Assembly: GCF_034676545.1 (NCBI RefSeq)
Contig: NZ_JAUCBZ010000015.1
Span: 1,891,001-1,955,000, forward strand
Reading direction: 5' to 3'
Length of the DNA stretch: 64,000 bases
DNA from: Pararhodobacter sp.
GTDB taxonomy: Bacteria > Pseudomonadota > Alphaproteobacteria > Rhodobacterales > Rhodobacteraceae
In this document: in pieces, positions 1 to 10,675 of the stretch
How positions within the stretch are numbered: position 1 is the stretch's first letter
Layout: every line of letters starts with the position of its first letter
The notes under the pieces: model-generated
Told to the model about the DNA's origin: nothing
Seen by the model: only the letters and a program-made list of their open reading frames with translations
Database searches by the model: none
Position numbers and translations under genes: made by a program

Positions 1-1
1 A

Positions 2-66
2 TGTATGACATTCAGCCCATTGCCGGGCTGTTGGCTGAAATAATGTCTGGCATTTAATGTCATACA
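2..66. repeat. Nested inverted repeat downstream of uvrB
   Basis: An 11-base arm at 2-12 (TGTATGACATT) has its exact reverse complement at 56-66. A smaller hairpin sits inside it, CAGCCC at 13-18 pairing with GGGCTG at 25-30. It lies beyond the uvrB stop codon and has no T-run, so it is not a standard intrinsic terminator. It could be the edge of a small mobile repeat or a 3'-end processing structure. The window starts here, so its full extent is unknown. Confidence 0.5.
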
Positions 67-102
67 ATAGCGTCAAGAACAAAGTAATTACCAATCAATA
101 TC

Positions 103-2286
<2,184 letters not shown>

Positions 2287-2483
2287 ACTCTCCGGGAAAC
2301 GCAGGGCGCGCGCGTGCCTCTACAATTGTGCCTATTTTGTTCTTGTTCAAGAGCAAGCTGTCATTCACTGTGACGATGTGCCACGGACGGTTTCGCAACG
2401 TGATCTGATAGCGGCGCGGCGCTTTGCGCTTGTCAGCGCGTCGGGTATTGGGGATAAAGCCCCACGCTTATCGGAGGTTTGCC

Positions 2484-2795
2484 ATGCGCGCCCGTATCTA
2501 TCGCCCCGCCCGCAATGCCATGCAATCTGGCACGGCTCGCACCAAGCAATGGGTGCTCGAATTCACGCCGGGCGAGTCCCGCGTGCAGGATCCGTTGATG
2601 GGGTGGACCGGATCAGGCGACACGCAAACGCAGGTCAAGCTGCGGTTTTCGACGCTGGCCAAGGCAGAAGCCTATGCCAAGGCGCAGAATCTGGAATATA
2701 ACGTCTCGCAGCCCAAGGTGCGCGCGGCGGTTATTCGTGCCAACGGATATGCCGAGAATTTCGCGACCAATCGCAAACAGGTCTGGACGCATTGA
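2484..2795 (+). CDS. Complex I accessory subunit, NDUFS4 family
   Basis: This 103-residue protein belongs to the ETC complex I subunit (NDUFS4/AQDQ-type) family, an accessory subunit of proton-pumping NADH:ubiquinone oxidoreductase found in alphaproteobacteria and mitochondria. The recognisable parts are the N-terminal MRARIYRPARNAMQSG, the central WVLEFTP...DPLMGWTGSGDT segment and the C-terminal NFATNRKQVWTH. The ATG at 2484 follows GGAGG and gives the usual family N-terminus. An in-frame start at 2424 would add 20 unconserved residues. It stands alone, far from any nuo genes in the window, which is usual for this subunit. Its stop codon falls inside a 14-base tandem repeat. Confidence 0.9.
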   Translation: MRARIYRPARNAMQSGTARTKQWVLEFTPGESRVQDPLMGWTGSGDTQTQVKLRFSTLAKAEAYAKAQNLEYNVSQPKVRAAVIRANGYAENFATNRKQVWTH

Positions 2796-2838
2796 CCGCA
2801 TCCCATTGACCGCATCCCATTGACCGCATCCCATTGAC
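2790..2838 (+). repeat. 14-bp tandem repeat across the NDUFS4 stop codon
   Basis: The unit CATTGACCGCATCC is repeated exactly at 2790-2803, 2804-2817 and 2818-2831, followed by a partial fourth copy (CATTGAC). The first copy contains the TGA stop of the upstream gene. Copy-number change would leave the protein unchanged, because the first unit ends it. Confidence 0.9.
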
Positions 2839-2850
2839 TGGCGACCAACC

Positions 2851-2876
2851 AACCGGGCATCTTGCCCGGTTTTTTC
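2851..2876 (+). terminator. Intrinsic terminator after the NDUFS4-like gene
   Basis: The stem AACCGGGCA (2851-2859) pairs with TGCCCGGTT (2863-2871) across a three-base loop and runs directly into a T-run. It lies 56 bases after the stop codon, on the same strand. Confidence 0.9.
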
Positions 2877-2928
2877 TTGCCCTGCGCGGATAGATCCGCG
2901 CCCTTGCCGCGCGCCGCTTGCAACGCAG

Positions 2929-2952
2929 AAAGGCCGCCCGAAGGCGGCCTTT
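2929..2952 (-). terminator. Intrinsic terminator after tRNA-Gly
   Basis: The perfect ten-base stem AAAGGCCGCC (2929-2938) pairs with GGCGGCCTTT (2943-2952) around the loop CGAA. It lies 28 bases past the 3' end of the minus-strand tRNA-Gly. The flanking A and T bases are part of the stem, so it may act in both directions. Confidence 0.75.
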
Positions 2953-2980
2953 GTCTGTGTCACCCCGGGGTGTGGTGACT

Positions 2981-3055
2981 TGGAGCGGGCGATGAGATTC
3001 GAACTCACGACCCTAACCTTGGCAAGGTTATGCTCTACCCCTGAGCTACGCCCGC
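2981..3055 (-). tRNA. tRNA-Gly (GCC), copy 1
   Basis: On the minus strand the 75-base sequence folds as a standard cloverleaf. The acceptor stem GCGGGCG pairs with CGCCCGC, the anticodon loop TTGCCAA has anticodon GCC, and the T-loop is GTTCGAATC. The CCA end is encoded. The second copy at 3233-3307 is identical. A hairpin terminator follows. Confidence 0.97.
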
Positions 3056-3199
3056 TCTATGGTCGCGACCTAACATCTGACGCGGGCGGCTGCAAGAGTC
3101 CGTCGCGCAGTTTTTCCGGGTCATCCAGCGGCGCAGGGCCACGATTCCGCCGCTTGTCATTGGGGATCTCCGGGCCTTCAGAGCGGCATTGCGGGCCAT

Positions 3200-3224
3200 A
3201 AAAAAGACGGCCCGAAGGCCGTCT
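3200..3224 (-). terminator. Intrinsic terminator between the two tRNA-Gly genes
   Basis: The stem AGACGGCC (3205-3212) and GGCCGTCT (3217-3224) encloses CGAA. Read on the minus strand it is followed by six T (A-run 3200-3205). It ends transcription of the upstream tRNA-Gly copy, so the two tRNAs are probably separate units. Confidence 0.9.
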
Positions 3225-3232
3225 GCTTTTAT

Positions 3233-3307
3233 TGGAGCGGGCGATGAGATTCGAACTCACGACCCTAACCTTGGCAAGGTTATGCTCTACCCCTGAGCTA
3301 CGCCCGC
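3233..3307 (-). tRNA. tRNA-Gly (GCC), copy 2
   Basis: This gene is identical to the copy at 2981-3055: same cloverleaf, GCC anticodon and encoded CCA. It has its own terminator at 3200-3224. The 275 bases between it and the next gene must hold its promoter and the divergent promoter of the EF-hand gene, but I could not assign either one with confidence. Confidence 0.97.
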
Positions 3308-3582
3308 ACTCCGTGAGGGGTGATTAGGCCAAGGTCGCCCTGCCTGCAAGGGGGAAAAATGCCGTCCTCTGATTTTTATCACCTGCAGGGCGGGTGACCT
3401 GCGCTGAAAACGCAGCGGCGCAAAGACCCGAACCCACAACGATCACGGCGTTGTGAGACGCGGGGTTCCAACGCATTTTTCCTCTGGAAAAGCGCCATGA
3501 TTTGGCGCACTTACCGCCGCGAAGCCAGAGGTGGCTTCGACTGCGGTCGTTGTGACCGTAACTTGTCTTTTTGGAGACTGAA

Positions 3583-3819
3583 ATGAACAAACTCGTCCTG
3601 ACCCTTGCTGCCGCAACCGCTTTCGCAGCGCTTCCTGTTTATGCAGAGACCGCGCTGACCGACGCGAATGCCGATGGGGTCTATTCCTATGAGGAACTGC
3701 TGGTGTCTTACCCAGACCTGAGCCAGGCTGACTTTGACGCGGCTGACGCCGATCAGAGCGGTGCTCTGGACGCCGACGAAATCGCGGCTGCCAAAGAAGC
3801 AGGCCAGTTGCCAGCATAA
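3583..3819 (+). CDS. Small secreted EF-hand protein
   Basis: This 78-residue exported protein probably binds calcium in the periplasm. It has a signal peptide with likely cleavage after VYA (residue 21) and two EF-hand loops. Loop 1 at residues 27-38 (DANADGVYSYEE) has the D-x-N-x-D-G ... E pattern. Loop 2 at 55-66 (DADQSGALDADE) has D1, D3, S5, G6 and E12. Nothing else is in the protein, so it is a single EF-hand pair. ATG 3583 is preferred over an upstream in-frame TTG because it begins a typical signal peptide and follows GGAG. It is transcribed alone and ends at a strong terminator. Its partner is unknown. Confidence 0.85.
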   Translation: MNKLVLTLAAATAFAALPVYAETALTDANADGVYSYEELLVSYPDLSQADFDAADADQSGALDADEIAAAKEAGQLPA

Positions 3820-3851
3820 GTCTGCAACGCTGCAAGTTCCGATACCTCGGG

Positions 3852-3887
3852 CCGCCCTTTCGATGCGTCGAAAGGGCGGTTTTGTTT
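3852..3887 (+). terminator. Intrinsic terminator after the EF-hand gene
   Basis: The twelve-base perfect stem CCGCCCTTTCGA (3852-3863) pairs with TCGAAAGGGCGG (3868-3879) around TGCG and is followed by TTTTGTTTT. Confidence 0.95.
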
Positions 3888-3952
3888 TGCCTGTGTTGCG
3901 TTTCATGGCGCTCCGGCCTATGGCAAACGCTGTCTGTGACCCCGAGGATGCC

Positions 3953-4477
3953 ATGCCCAACACTGATCTGCTTGCCCGCGCCGCGGGCGTCTGCGAATTC
4001 TGCGGTGCCGCCGAGGGTCTGACCGCCCATGCGCAGCCCCCCGCCGACCCCGTTCTGCTGTGCCCGGTCTGCCGGGGCGAGGCCGACGCGCGCGCGCAAG
4101 GCCATTGGCAGTGCTTGCAAGGGGCGGCCTGGTCGGCGGAACCGGCGGTGCAATACGCGGTCTGGCGCACGCTTGGGACCTTGGCAGACCCGTGGGCGGC
4201 CGACCTGCGCGAGACGATGATCCTGTCGGATGAGGCGCAGGTCTGGGCCGATACCCCCGCTGCGCTGGAGCACCGTGATTCGAACGGTGTGCTGTTGGCG
4301 ATGGGCGATTCGGTGGTTCTGGTCAAGGATCTGCCGGTCAAGGGCGGCGGCTTCACCGCCAAGCGCGGCACGGTGGTGCGGGGCATTTCCTTGGTGGCCG
4401 ACAATGCCAGCCACATCGAGGGCCGCGTCGAGGGGCAGCGCATCGTGATCCTGACGGAATTCGTGAAACGGCGCTGA
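3953..4477 (+). CDS. PhnA/YjdM-like zinc-ribbon protein
   Basis: This 174-residue protein resembles the PhnA (YjdM) family, once called alkylphosphonate utilization protein and still of uncertain function. The N-terminus has a zinc-ribbon pattern with CEFC and CPVC pairs. The C-terminal half has the PhnA core DSNGVLLAMGDSVVLVKDL followed by KGGGFTAKRGTVVRGI and an NASHIEGRVEG segment. The start at 3953 follows GAGG and lies beyond the upstream terminator; in-frame starts further up would run into that hairpin. It is a single gene convergent with pyc. There are no other phn genes nearby, so a phosphonate role is not supported by context. Confidence 0.85.
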   Translation: MPNTDLLARAAGVCEFCGAAEGLTAHAQPPADPVLLCPVCRGEADARAQGHWQCLQGAAWSAEPAVQYAVWRTLGTLADPWAADLRETMILSDEAQVWADTPAALEHRDSNGVLLAMGDSVVLVKDLPVKGGGFTAKRGTVVRGISLVADNASHIEGRVEGQRIVILTEFVKRR

Positions 4478-4515
4478 GCGCGCAACAACCGGAGCTCGCC
4501 CACCGCCCTTCAGGC

Positions 4516-4540
4516 TTCATCTTGCTGTAAATACTCAAAA
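4516..4540. repeat. Interspersed intergenic repeat, diverged copy
   Basis: TTCATCTTGCTGTAAATACTC is a diverged copy of the CATCATCTTGCCAAAAATACTC element found intact at 8661-8683 and 27797-27819. It lies just past the pyc gene and abuts its terminator. Confidence 0.7.
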
Positions 4541-4564
4541 AAAACCCGCCGATGCCGCCGGCGG
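4537..4564 (-). terminator. Intrinsic terminator of pyc
   Basis: Read on the minus strand, CCGCCG (4564-4559) pairs with CGGCGG (4551-4546) and is followed by a T8 run (A-run 4537-4544). It lies 23 bases past the pyc stop codon. Confidence 0.8.
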
Positions 4565-4586
4565 CTGTCGTCTGCGGACTTGGTGG

Positions 4587-7500
4587 CTATTCCAACTCTA
4601 TCAGCAGGTCCTTGGCGTCAATCTGCGCGCCCGGTTGCACATGCACCGCCTTGATCACCGCCGTGCGGTCGGCGTGCAGGCCGGTTTCCATCTTCATCGC
4701 CTCGATGGTCAACAGCAGATCTCCGGCCTTCACCTTCTTTCCGACGCTGACCGCAATCGAGGCCACGGACCCCGGCATCGGCGCGCCGATATGGTCGGGG
4801 TTGTTCATGTCGGCCTTGGGCCGCGCGGCGACGCTGGCCTTGACCTTGCGATTCGGCACCCGGATCGTGCGCGGCTGGCCGTTGAGTTCAAAGAACACTT
4901 TGACGTCACCATCATCCTGCGTGTCGCCCGTCGTGATCAGGCGGATTTCCAGCGTCTTGCCGGGGTCGATCTCGGCCGAGACCTCCTCGCCTTCCTCCAT
5001 CCCGTAAAAGAAATTCCACGTCGGCAGGGTGCGCACCGGCCCGTATTGACGATGACGCCCCATGTAATCGAGGAACACCTTGGGATACATCAGATAGCCG
5101 TTCAGGTCCTCGTCATCGATCGAGTACCCATCCAGCAACCCCGAGACTTCGGCCCGCGTGGCCTCCAGATCAACCGGTTTCAGGTTTTTGCCCGGGCGCT
5201 CGACCGACGGCGCCTCTCCCTTGAGCACCTTGGCGCTGATCCCGGCGGGCCAACCCCCCTCGGGTTGTCCCAGATTGCCCTTGAGCATATCGACCACCGA
5301 TTCCGGGAACGACATATCCTTGTCCGGATCCTCGACATCGGCGCGGCTCAGACCCTGCGTGACCATCATCAGCGCCATGTCTCCGACCACTTTGGACGAG
5401 GGCGTCACCTTGACGATATCCCCGAAAATCTGGTTGGCGTCGGCATAGGCCTGCGCCACCTCGTGCCAGCGTTCCTCCAGCCCCAGACTGCGGGCTTGTG
5501 CCTTGAGGTTGGTGAATTGCCCGCCCGGCATCTCGTGCAGATAGACCTCGGAACTGGGGGCTTGTTGCCCGGTCTCGAAGGCCATGTAATGCGCGCGCAC
5601 CTGCTCCCAATAGTCGGAAATCTGCCGGACCGCGCCCATGTCCAGCCCGGTGTCGCGCTCGGTGTGGCGCAGCGCCTCGACGACCGAGCCCAGCGTCGGC
5701 TGACTGGTGTTGCCGCTCAGCGCATCCATCGCCGCATCCACGGCATCCACCCCGGCATCCGAGGCCGCCAGAATCGTGCTGATCGCCGCCCCCGAGGTGT
5801 CATGCGTGTGGAAATGGATCGGCAGGTCCACCGCGTCCTTGAGCGCACTGAACAACACCCGCGCCGCCGGGGCCTTGAGCACGCCCGCCATGTCCTTGAC
5901 GCCCAGAATATGCGCGCCCGAAGCCTCCAACTCGCGCGCCATCTTGACGTAATAGCGTACCGTGTATTTGTGCTGCGCCGGGTCCAGCAGATCGCCGGTG
6001 TAGCAGATCGTGCCCTCGCAAATCCGCCCGGTCTCGATCACCGCGTCCATCGCCACGCGCATGTTTTCGACCCAGTTCAGACTGTCGAACACCCGGAACA
6101 CATCGACCCCGGTCTCGGCCGCGCGCGCCACGAAGGCCTGCACCACGTTGTCGGGGTAGTTGGTATAGCCAACCCCGTTCGAGGCGCGCAGCAGCATCTG
6201 CGTCAGGATGTTCGGCATCGCGGCGCGCAGGTCGCGCAGGCGCTGCCAGGGGCATTCCTGCAAGAAGCGATAGGCCACATCAAAAGTCGCGCCGCCCCAG
6301 CATTCCATCGAGAACAGCGTCGGCAGATTGGTCGCATAGGCCGGTGCCACGCGAATCATGTCAAGCGAGCGCATCCGTGTGGCCAGCAGCGATTGGTGGG
6401 CATCGCGCATGGTGGTGTCGGTGATCAGCACTCGCTTTTGGTCCTTCATCCACGACGCGACACCCTTTGCGCCCTGCGCCTCCAGCAGCGTCTTGGTGCC
6501 CGCAGGCGGGGCCTCGACGACGCGTTTGGGCGGCGTCGGCATCCGGGGTTGCGCCTCGGGCTTTGGCCGACCCGCGGTTTCCGGGTGGCCGTTGACCGTG
6601 ATGTCCGCCAGATACAGCAGGATTTTCGTCGCCCGGTCGCGGCGCTTCTTGAAGGTGAACAGATCGGGCGTGGTGTCGATGAATTTCGTGGTTGCCTGAT
6701 CGGCCAGAAATACCGGATGTTTCAGCAGGTTCTCGACAAAGGCGATGTTGGTGCTGACGCCCCGGATGCGGAATTCGCGCAACGCCCGGTCCATGCGCGC
6801 GATGGCCTCGGTCGGGGTTGGCGCCCAGGCCGTCACCTTGACCAGCAGGCTGTCGTAATAGCGGGTGATCACCCCGCCCGCATAGGCCGTGCCGCCATCC
6901 AGTCGAATGCCCATGCCCGTGGCGCTGCGATAGGCGGTCAGGCGGCCATAATCGGGAATGAAATTGTTCAGCGGATCCTCGGTGGTGACGCGGCATTGCA
7001 GCGCGTGACCCGACAGCGTGACATCGGCCTGGCTTGGCGTGCCCGTGGCCTCGGCCAGCGTCGCGCCCTCGGCGATGCGGATCTGCGCCTTGACGATGTC
7101 GATGCCGGTGACTTCCTCGGTCACCGTATGCTCGACCTGCACGCGCGGATTGACCTCGATGAAATAGAAGGCATCGCTGTCCATATCCATCAGGAATTCG
7201 ACGGTGCCCGCGTTCTGATAGCCCACCGCGCGGCCGATCTTCAGCGCCAGTTCGCAGACTTCGGCGCGCTGGGCGTCGGTCAGATAGGGGGCCGGGGCAC
7301 GCTCGACAACCTTCTGGTTGCGCCGCTGCACGGTGCAGTCGCGCTCATAGAGATGGTACAGGTTGCCATGCGTATCGCCCAGCAGCTGCACCTCGACATG
7401 GCGCGCGCGCTGGATCATCTTTTCCAGAAACCCCTCGCCGTTGCCAAAGGCGGCTTCCGCCTCGCGGCGCCCCTCGCGCACCCGGGTTTCCAACTCCTCG

Positions 7501-8030
7501 GGCGTCAGGATCGCCCGCATCCCGCGCCCGCCGCCGCCGTGGCTGGCCTTGAGCATCAACGGATAGCCCACCGCCTCGGCCATGGCGCGGATCTCGTCCA
7601 TGTCATCGCCCAGCACCTCGGTCGCGGGGATCACCGGCACCCCGGCCTCGATCGCCACATGGCGCGCACTGGCCTTGTCGCCAAGCGCGCGCATCGTGTC
7701 GGCGCGCGGCCCGATAAAGACGATACCCGCGGCGACACAGGCGTCGATCAACTCCGGGTTTTCCGACAGCAACCCATAGCCCGGATGGATCGCATCCGCG
7801 CCGGATTGCTTGGCGATGCGGATGATCTCGGGGATCGACAGATAGGCCGCCACCGGCCCCAGACCCTCGCCGATCCGATAGGCCTCGTCGGCCTTGAACC
7901 GATGCAGGCCCAGCTTGTCCTCCTCGGCATAGACGGCAACGGTTTTCTTGCCCAACTCATTGGCCGCGCGCATCACCCGAATGGCGATTTCTCCCCGGTT
8001 GGCGATCAGGATCTTGGTGAAGTCGGCCAT
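4587..8030 (-). CDS. pyc: Pyruvate carboxylase
   Basis: This 1147-residue single-chain biotin enzyme carboxylates pyruvate to oxaloacetate with ATP and bicarbonate, an anaplerotic step. The order is biotin carboxylase (from ILIANRGEIAIRV, with the ATP-grasp loop KASHGGGGRGMR), carboxyltransferase (ITDTTMRDAHQSLLATRMR, and the DMAGVLK region), the PC tetramerisation/allosteric region, and a C-terminal biotinyl domain with the lysine in EAMKMETG. Length matches the usual 1150 or so. ATG 8030 is chosen because MADFTKILIANRGE is the family N-terminus and GGAGGA lies in front; the reading frame is open further upstream. It is transcribed alone. Confidence 0.98.
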   Translation of the reverse strand: MADFTKILIANRGEIAIRVMRAANELGKKTVAVYAEEDKLGLHRFKADEAYRIGEGLGPVAAYLSIPEIIRIAKQSGADAIHPGYGLLSENPELIDACVAAGIVFIGPRADTMRALGDKASARHVAIEAGVPVIPATEVLGDDMDEIRAMAEAVGYPLMLKASHGGGGRGMRAILTPEELETRVREGRREAEAAFGNGEGFLEKMIQRARHVEVQLLGDTHGNLYHLYERDCTVQRRNQKVVERAPAPYLTDAQRAEVCELALKIGRAVGYQNAGTVEFLMDMDSDAFYFIEVNPRVQVEHTVTEEVTGIDIVKAQIRIAEGATLAEATGTPSQADVTLSGHALQCRVTTEDPLNNFIPDYGRLTAYRSATGMGIRLDGGTAYAGGVITRYYDSLLVKVTAWAPTPTEAIARMDRALREFRIRGVSTNIAFVENLLKHPVFLADQATTKFIDTTPDLFTFKKRRDRATKILLYLADITVNGHPETAGRPKPEAQPRMPTPPKRVVEAPPAGTKTLLEAQGAKGVASWMKDQKRVLITDTTMRDAHQSLLATRMRSLDMIRVAPAYATNLPTLFSMECWGGATFDVAYRFLQECPWQRLRDLRAAMPNILTQMLLRASNGVGYTNYPDNVVQAFVARAAETGVDVFRVFDSLNWVENMRVAMDAVIETGRICEGTICYTGDLLDPAQHKYTVRYYVKMARELEASGAHILGVKDMAGVLKAPAARVLFSALKDAVDLPIHFHTHDTSGAAISTILAASDAGVDAVDAAMDALSGNTSQPTLGSVVEALRHTERDTGLDMGAVRQISDYWEQVRAHYMAFETGQQAPSSEVYLHEMPGGQFTNLKAQARSLGLEERWHEVAQAYADANQIFGDIVKVTPSSKVVGDMALMMVTQGLSRADVEDPDKDMSFPESVVDMLKGNLGQPEGGWPAGISAKVLKGEAPSVERPGKNLKPVDLEATRAEVSGLLDGYSIDDEDLNGYLMYPKVFLDYMGRHRQYGPVRTLPTWNFFYGMEEGEEVSAEIDPGKTLEIRLITTGDTQDDGDVKVFFELNGQPRTIRVPNRKVKASVAARPKADMNNPDHIGAPMPGSVASIAVSVGKKVKAGDLLLTIEAMKMETGLHADRTAVIKAVHVQPGAQIDAKDLLIELE

Positions 8031-8133
8031 GTCGGGTCCTCCGGGGGAACGGTGATGAAACGTGGCCAATTTCTGCAGTGCGGCGCGCAAATTGCAAGGA
8101 TTTGTTGGGCGCTAACGCAAGAAACCCTCGGAA

Positions 8134-8544
8134 TTACTTGATCAGCGCCTGTCCGTCGCGATCATAGAGCTGCGTGACCATGCATTCGATCAGAAATGGC
8201 CGCTCGGACCGGTCGCAAACCGTCTCGCCCACCGACCGGGCAATCGCCTCGCTCGGCAGGCCGCAGATCACCTCGTGCCAATGAATCCCTTCTTGGTGCT
8301 GCACGAAGACATCCACCGAAAACCCCGCAGGCTGGCACCAATTGGTTTGCAGACAATCCTCGGCCATGGCCCCACCCTCGACGCATTGCGCGGTGGCGCG
8401 GGCAAAGGCCTCGGCGGCGGTCGCACCAAGCGCCATGCCCGAGGCTTGTTCGGGCGCCTGCACAAAGGCAATGCCAAGCGGGCCATCCTGCGCCAGGGCA
8501 GGCATTGGCGCGGCAAGGATGAGGGCGAGGATGAAACTGCGCAT
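8134..8544 (-). CDS. Exported cysteine-rich protein, function unknown
   Basis: This 136-residue protein has a clear signal peptide (MRSFILALILAAPMPALA, cleavage near residue 18) and a mature part with six cysteines, consistent with periplasmic disulfides. The pattern of an Ala-rich helix followed by C...GG...C is loosely like DUF4189-type exported proteins, but I would not assign it on that. It is on the same strand as pyc, about 100 bases upstream of the pyc start, and so could share a transcript with it; no promoter was identified. The ATG follows GGAGACGG. Confidence 0.65.
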   Translation of the reverse strand: MRSFILALILAAPMPALAQDGPLGIAFVQAPEQASGMALGATAAEAFARATAQCVEGGAMAEDCLQTNWCQPAGFSVDVFVQHQEGIHWHEVICGLPSEAIARSVGETVCDRSERPFLIECMVTQLYDRDGQALIK

Positions 8545-8660
8545 AACCGTCTCCTGATGGGGCCAACCACCAGCCTAACGCAGTGCGCCCGATCCGCCAA
8601 ATACGAATTGCGTGACGCCTGCCGCGCCCCGGCGGGTGCGGAAATCCGCCTGACCTGCCG

Positions 8661-8683
8661 ACATCATCTTGCCAAAAATACTC
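8661..8683. repeat. Interspersed intergenic repeat, intact copy
   Basis: ACATCATCTTGCCAAAAATA followed by CTC is identical over 23 bases to 27797-27819. Here it directly adjoins the typA terminator. Copies in the window always lie just past the end of a gene. Confidence 0.85.
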
Positions 8684-8720
8684 AAAAGAAATCGGCCGGC
8701 CCCGCAGCGGGACCGGCCGA
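8684..8720 (-). terminator. Intrinsic terminator of typA
   Basis: On the minus strand TCGGCCGG (8720-8713) pairs with CCGGCCGA (8699-8692), with further G-C pairs inside. It is followed by TTTCTTTT. It lies 24 bases past the typA stop. Confidence 0.8.
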
Positions 8721-8744
8721 GATTCACGACCCGAGGGAAACCCC

Positions 8745-10565
8745 TCAGCCTGCGGTTTTTGCCGCGCGCTTGCGCTCATGCGGGTCCAGGTGGCGTTTGC
8801 GCAGGCGGATCGACTTGGGCGTCACTTCGACCAATTCGTCGGTGTCGATATAGGCAATCGCCTGTTCCAGAGACATCAGGACCGGCGGCGTCAGGCGCAC
8901 CGCCTCATCGGTGCCCGACGCGCGCACGTTGGTCAGCTTCTTGCCCTTGAGCGGGTTGACCTCGAGATCATTGTCGCGGCTGTGCTCGCCGATGATCATG
9001 CCGGTGTACAACTGCTCCTGCGGGCCGATGAACATCTTGCCGCGATCCTCGAGGTTCCACAGCGCATAGGCCACCGAAACCCCGGTCTCCATCGAGATCA
9101 GCACGCCCTGACGACGCCCCTGAATCGGGCCTTTATAGGGGGCCCATTCGTGGAACACCCGGTTCAACACGCCCGAGCCGCGCGTGTCGGTCATGAACTC
9201 GCCGTGGTAGCCGATCAACCCGCGCGAGGGCACATGCGCGATGATCCGCGTCTTGCCGACACCGGCGGGTTTCATCTCGACCAGATCGCCTTTGCGCGGG
9301 CCGGTCAGTTTTTCGATCACCGTGCCGGTGTATTCGTCATCCACGTCGATGGTGACTTCCTCGATGGGCTCCAGGCGTTCCTTGCCCTCGTCGCGGAAAA
9401 TCACCTGCGGGCGGCTGATCGACAGCTCGAACCCCTCGCGGCGCATGTTCTCGATCAACACGCCCATCTGCAATTCGCCGCGGCCCGATACGACAAAGGC
9501 GTCGCCGCCCGGCGTGTCCTCGATCTTGATGGCGACGTTTGATTCGGCTTCTTTGTGCAGGCGCTCGCGGATCACGCGGCTTTGCACCTTGGAGCCATCC
9601 TTGCCCGCCAGCGGGCTGTCGTTGATGCCGAAGGTGACGCTGATGGTGGGCGGGTCAATGGGTTGTGCGGGCAGGGCGGTGTCAATCGACAAGGCGCACA
9701 AAGTGTCGGCCACGGTGGCCTTGGTCATGCCGGCAATGGTCACGATGTCCCCGGCAATGGCCTCGTCGATGGGTTGCTGGCCCAAACCGCGAAACGCCAG
9801 GATTTTCGAGACGCGGAATTGCTCGATCCGCTCGCCGGTGCGCGAGAGGGCCTTGATCGTCTCGCCAACCGTCAGCGTGCCGGTTTCGACGCGCCCGGTC
9901 AGAATGCGGCCCAGAAACGGGTCGGCGGACAGGGTGGTGGCCAGCATCGAGAACGGATCATCCTTCTGCGCAAGCTGCTTGGGCGCGGGGACATGGCTGA
10001 GCACCAGATCGAACAGCGCTTCCATGTTTTCGCGCGGGCCGTCCAGATCGGTATCGCACCAGCCATTGATGCCCGAGGCATAGAGCACCGGGAAATCGAG
10101 CTGTTCGTCATCGGCGCCAAGATTCGCGAACAGGTCGAACACTTCGTTCAACGCGCGATCGGGCTCGGCGGCGGGTTTGTCGACCTTGTTCAGGATGACG
10201 ATCGGCCGCAGACCCAGCGCCAGCGCCTTGGCGGTCACGAATTTGGTTTGCGGCATCGGCCCTTCGGCGGCATCGACCAGCAGGCAAACCCCGTCGACCA
10301 TGCTCAGGATGCGCTCGACCTCGCCGCCGAAATCGGCGTGACCGGGCGTGTCGACGATGTTGATACGCGAGCCTTTCCATTCGACCGAGGTGGCTTTGGC
10401 GAGGATGGTGATCCCGCGCTCGCGCTCGATGTCGTTCGAGTCCATGACCCGTTCGGTGGTGGCCTGCCCGACGCGGTAAGTGCCCGACTGCTTGAGTAGC
10501 TCGTCCACCAGCGTTGTCTTGCCGTGGTCAACGTGCGCGATGATCGCGATATTGCGAAGGTCCAT
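8745..10565 (-). CDS. typA: Ribosome-associated GTPase TypA/BipA
   Basis: TypA/BipA is a translational GTPase related to EF-G that binds the 70S ribosome and aids 50S assembly, mainly under stress or cold. The 606-residue product has G1 AHVDHGKTTLVDEL near residue 10, the G2 region RGITI, G3 DTPGHADFG and G4 NKVDKP, then the beta-barrel and EF-G-like domains and the TypA-specific C-terminal domain. ATG 10565 gives the canonical MDLRNIAIIAHVDHGK. Upstream in-frame codons would add 24 unrelated residues. It stands alone with its own terminator. Confidence 0.98.
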   Translation of the reverse strand: MDLRNIAIIAHVDHGKTTLVDELLKQSGTYRVGQATTERVMDSNDIERERGITILAKATSVEWKGSRINIVDTPGHADFGGEVERILSMVDGVCLLVDAAEGPMPQTKFVTAKALALGLRPIVILNKVDKPAAEPDRALNEVFDLFANLGADDEQLDFPVLYASGINGWCDTDLDGPRENMEALFDLVLSHVPAPKQLAQKDDPFSMLATTLSADPFLGRILTGRVETGTLTVGETIKALSRTGERIEQFRVSKILAFRGLGQQPIDEAIAGDIVTIAGMTKATVADTLCALSIDTALPAQPIDPPTISVTFGINDSPLAGKDGSKVQSRVIRERLHKEAESNVAIKIEDTPGGDAFVVSGRGELQMGVLIENMRREGFELSISRPQVIFRDEGKERLEPIEEVTIDVDDEYTGTVIEKLTGPRKGDLVEMKPAGVGKTRIIAHVPSRGLIGYHGEFMTDTRGSGVLNRVFHEWAPYKGPIQGRRQGVLISMETGVSVAYALWNLEDRGKMFIGPQEQLYTGMIIGEHSRDNDLEVNPLKGKKLTNVRASGTDEAVRLTPPVLMSLEQAIAYIDTDELVEVTPKSIRLRKRHLDPHERKRAAKTAG

Positions 10566-10675
10566 GATATGTTTTCCCGTTCCGTTGCGGGCGCGATAGA
10601 GGAAAACGCGAGGATATGCCAGTGCAGACCGTGTCAAGACGTCGCGTTGTGGTCAAACAAACGGTTCTGACGGGT

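Noticed and set aside
2287..2400. LexA (SOS) box upstream of uvrB
   Set aside because: GTTCTTGTTC occurs, but the spacing between the GTTC units is two bases, not the seven of alphaproteobacterial boxes.
4635..8141. A 1168-codon open frame opposite pyruvate carboxylase
   Set aside because: Antisense shadow of pyc; no recognisable protein features.
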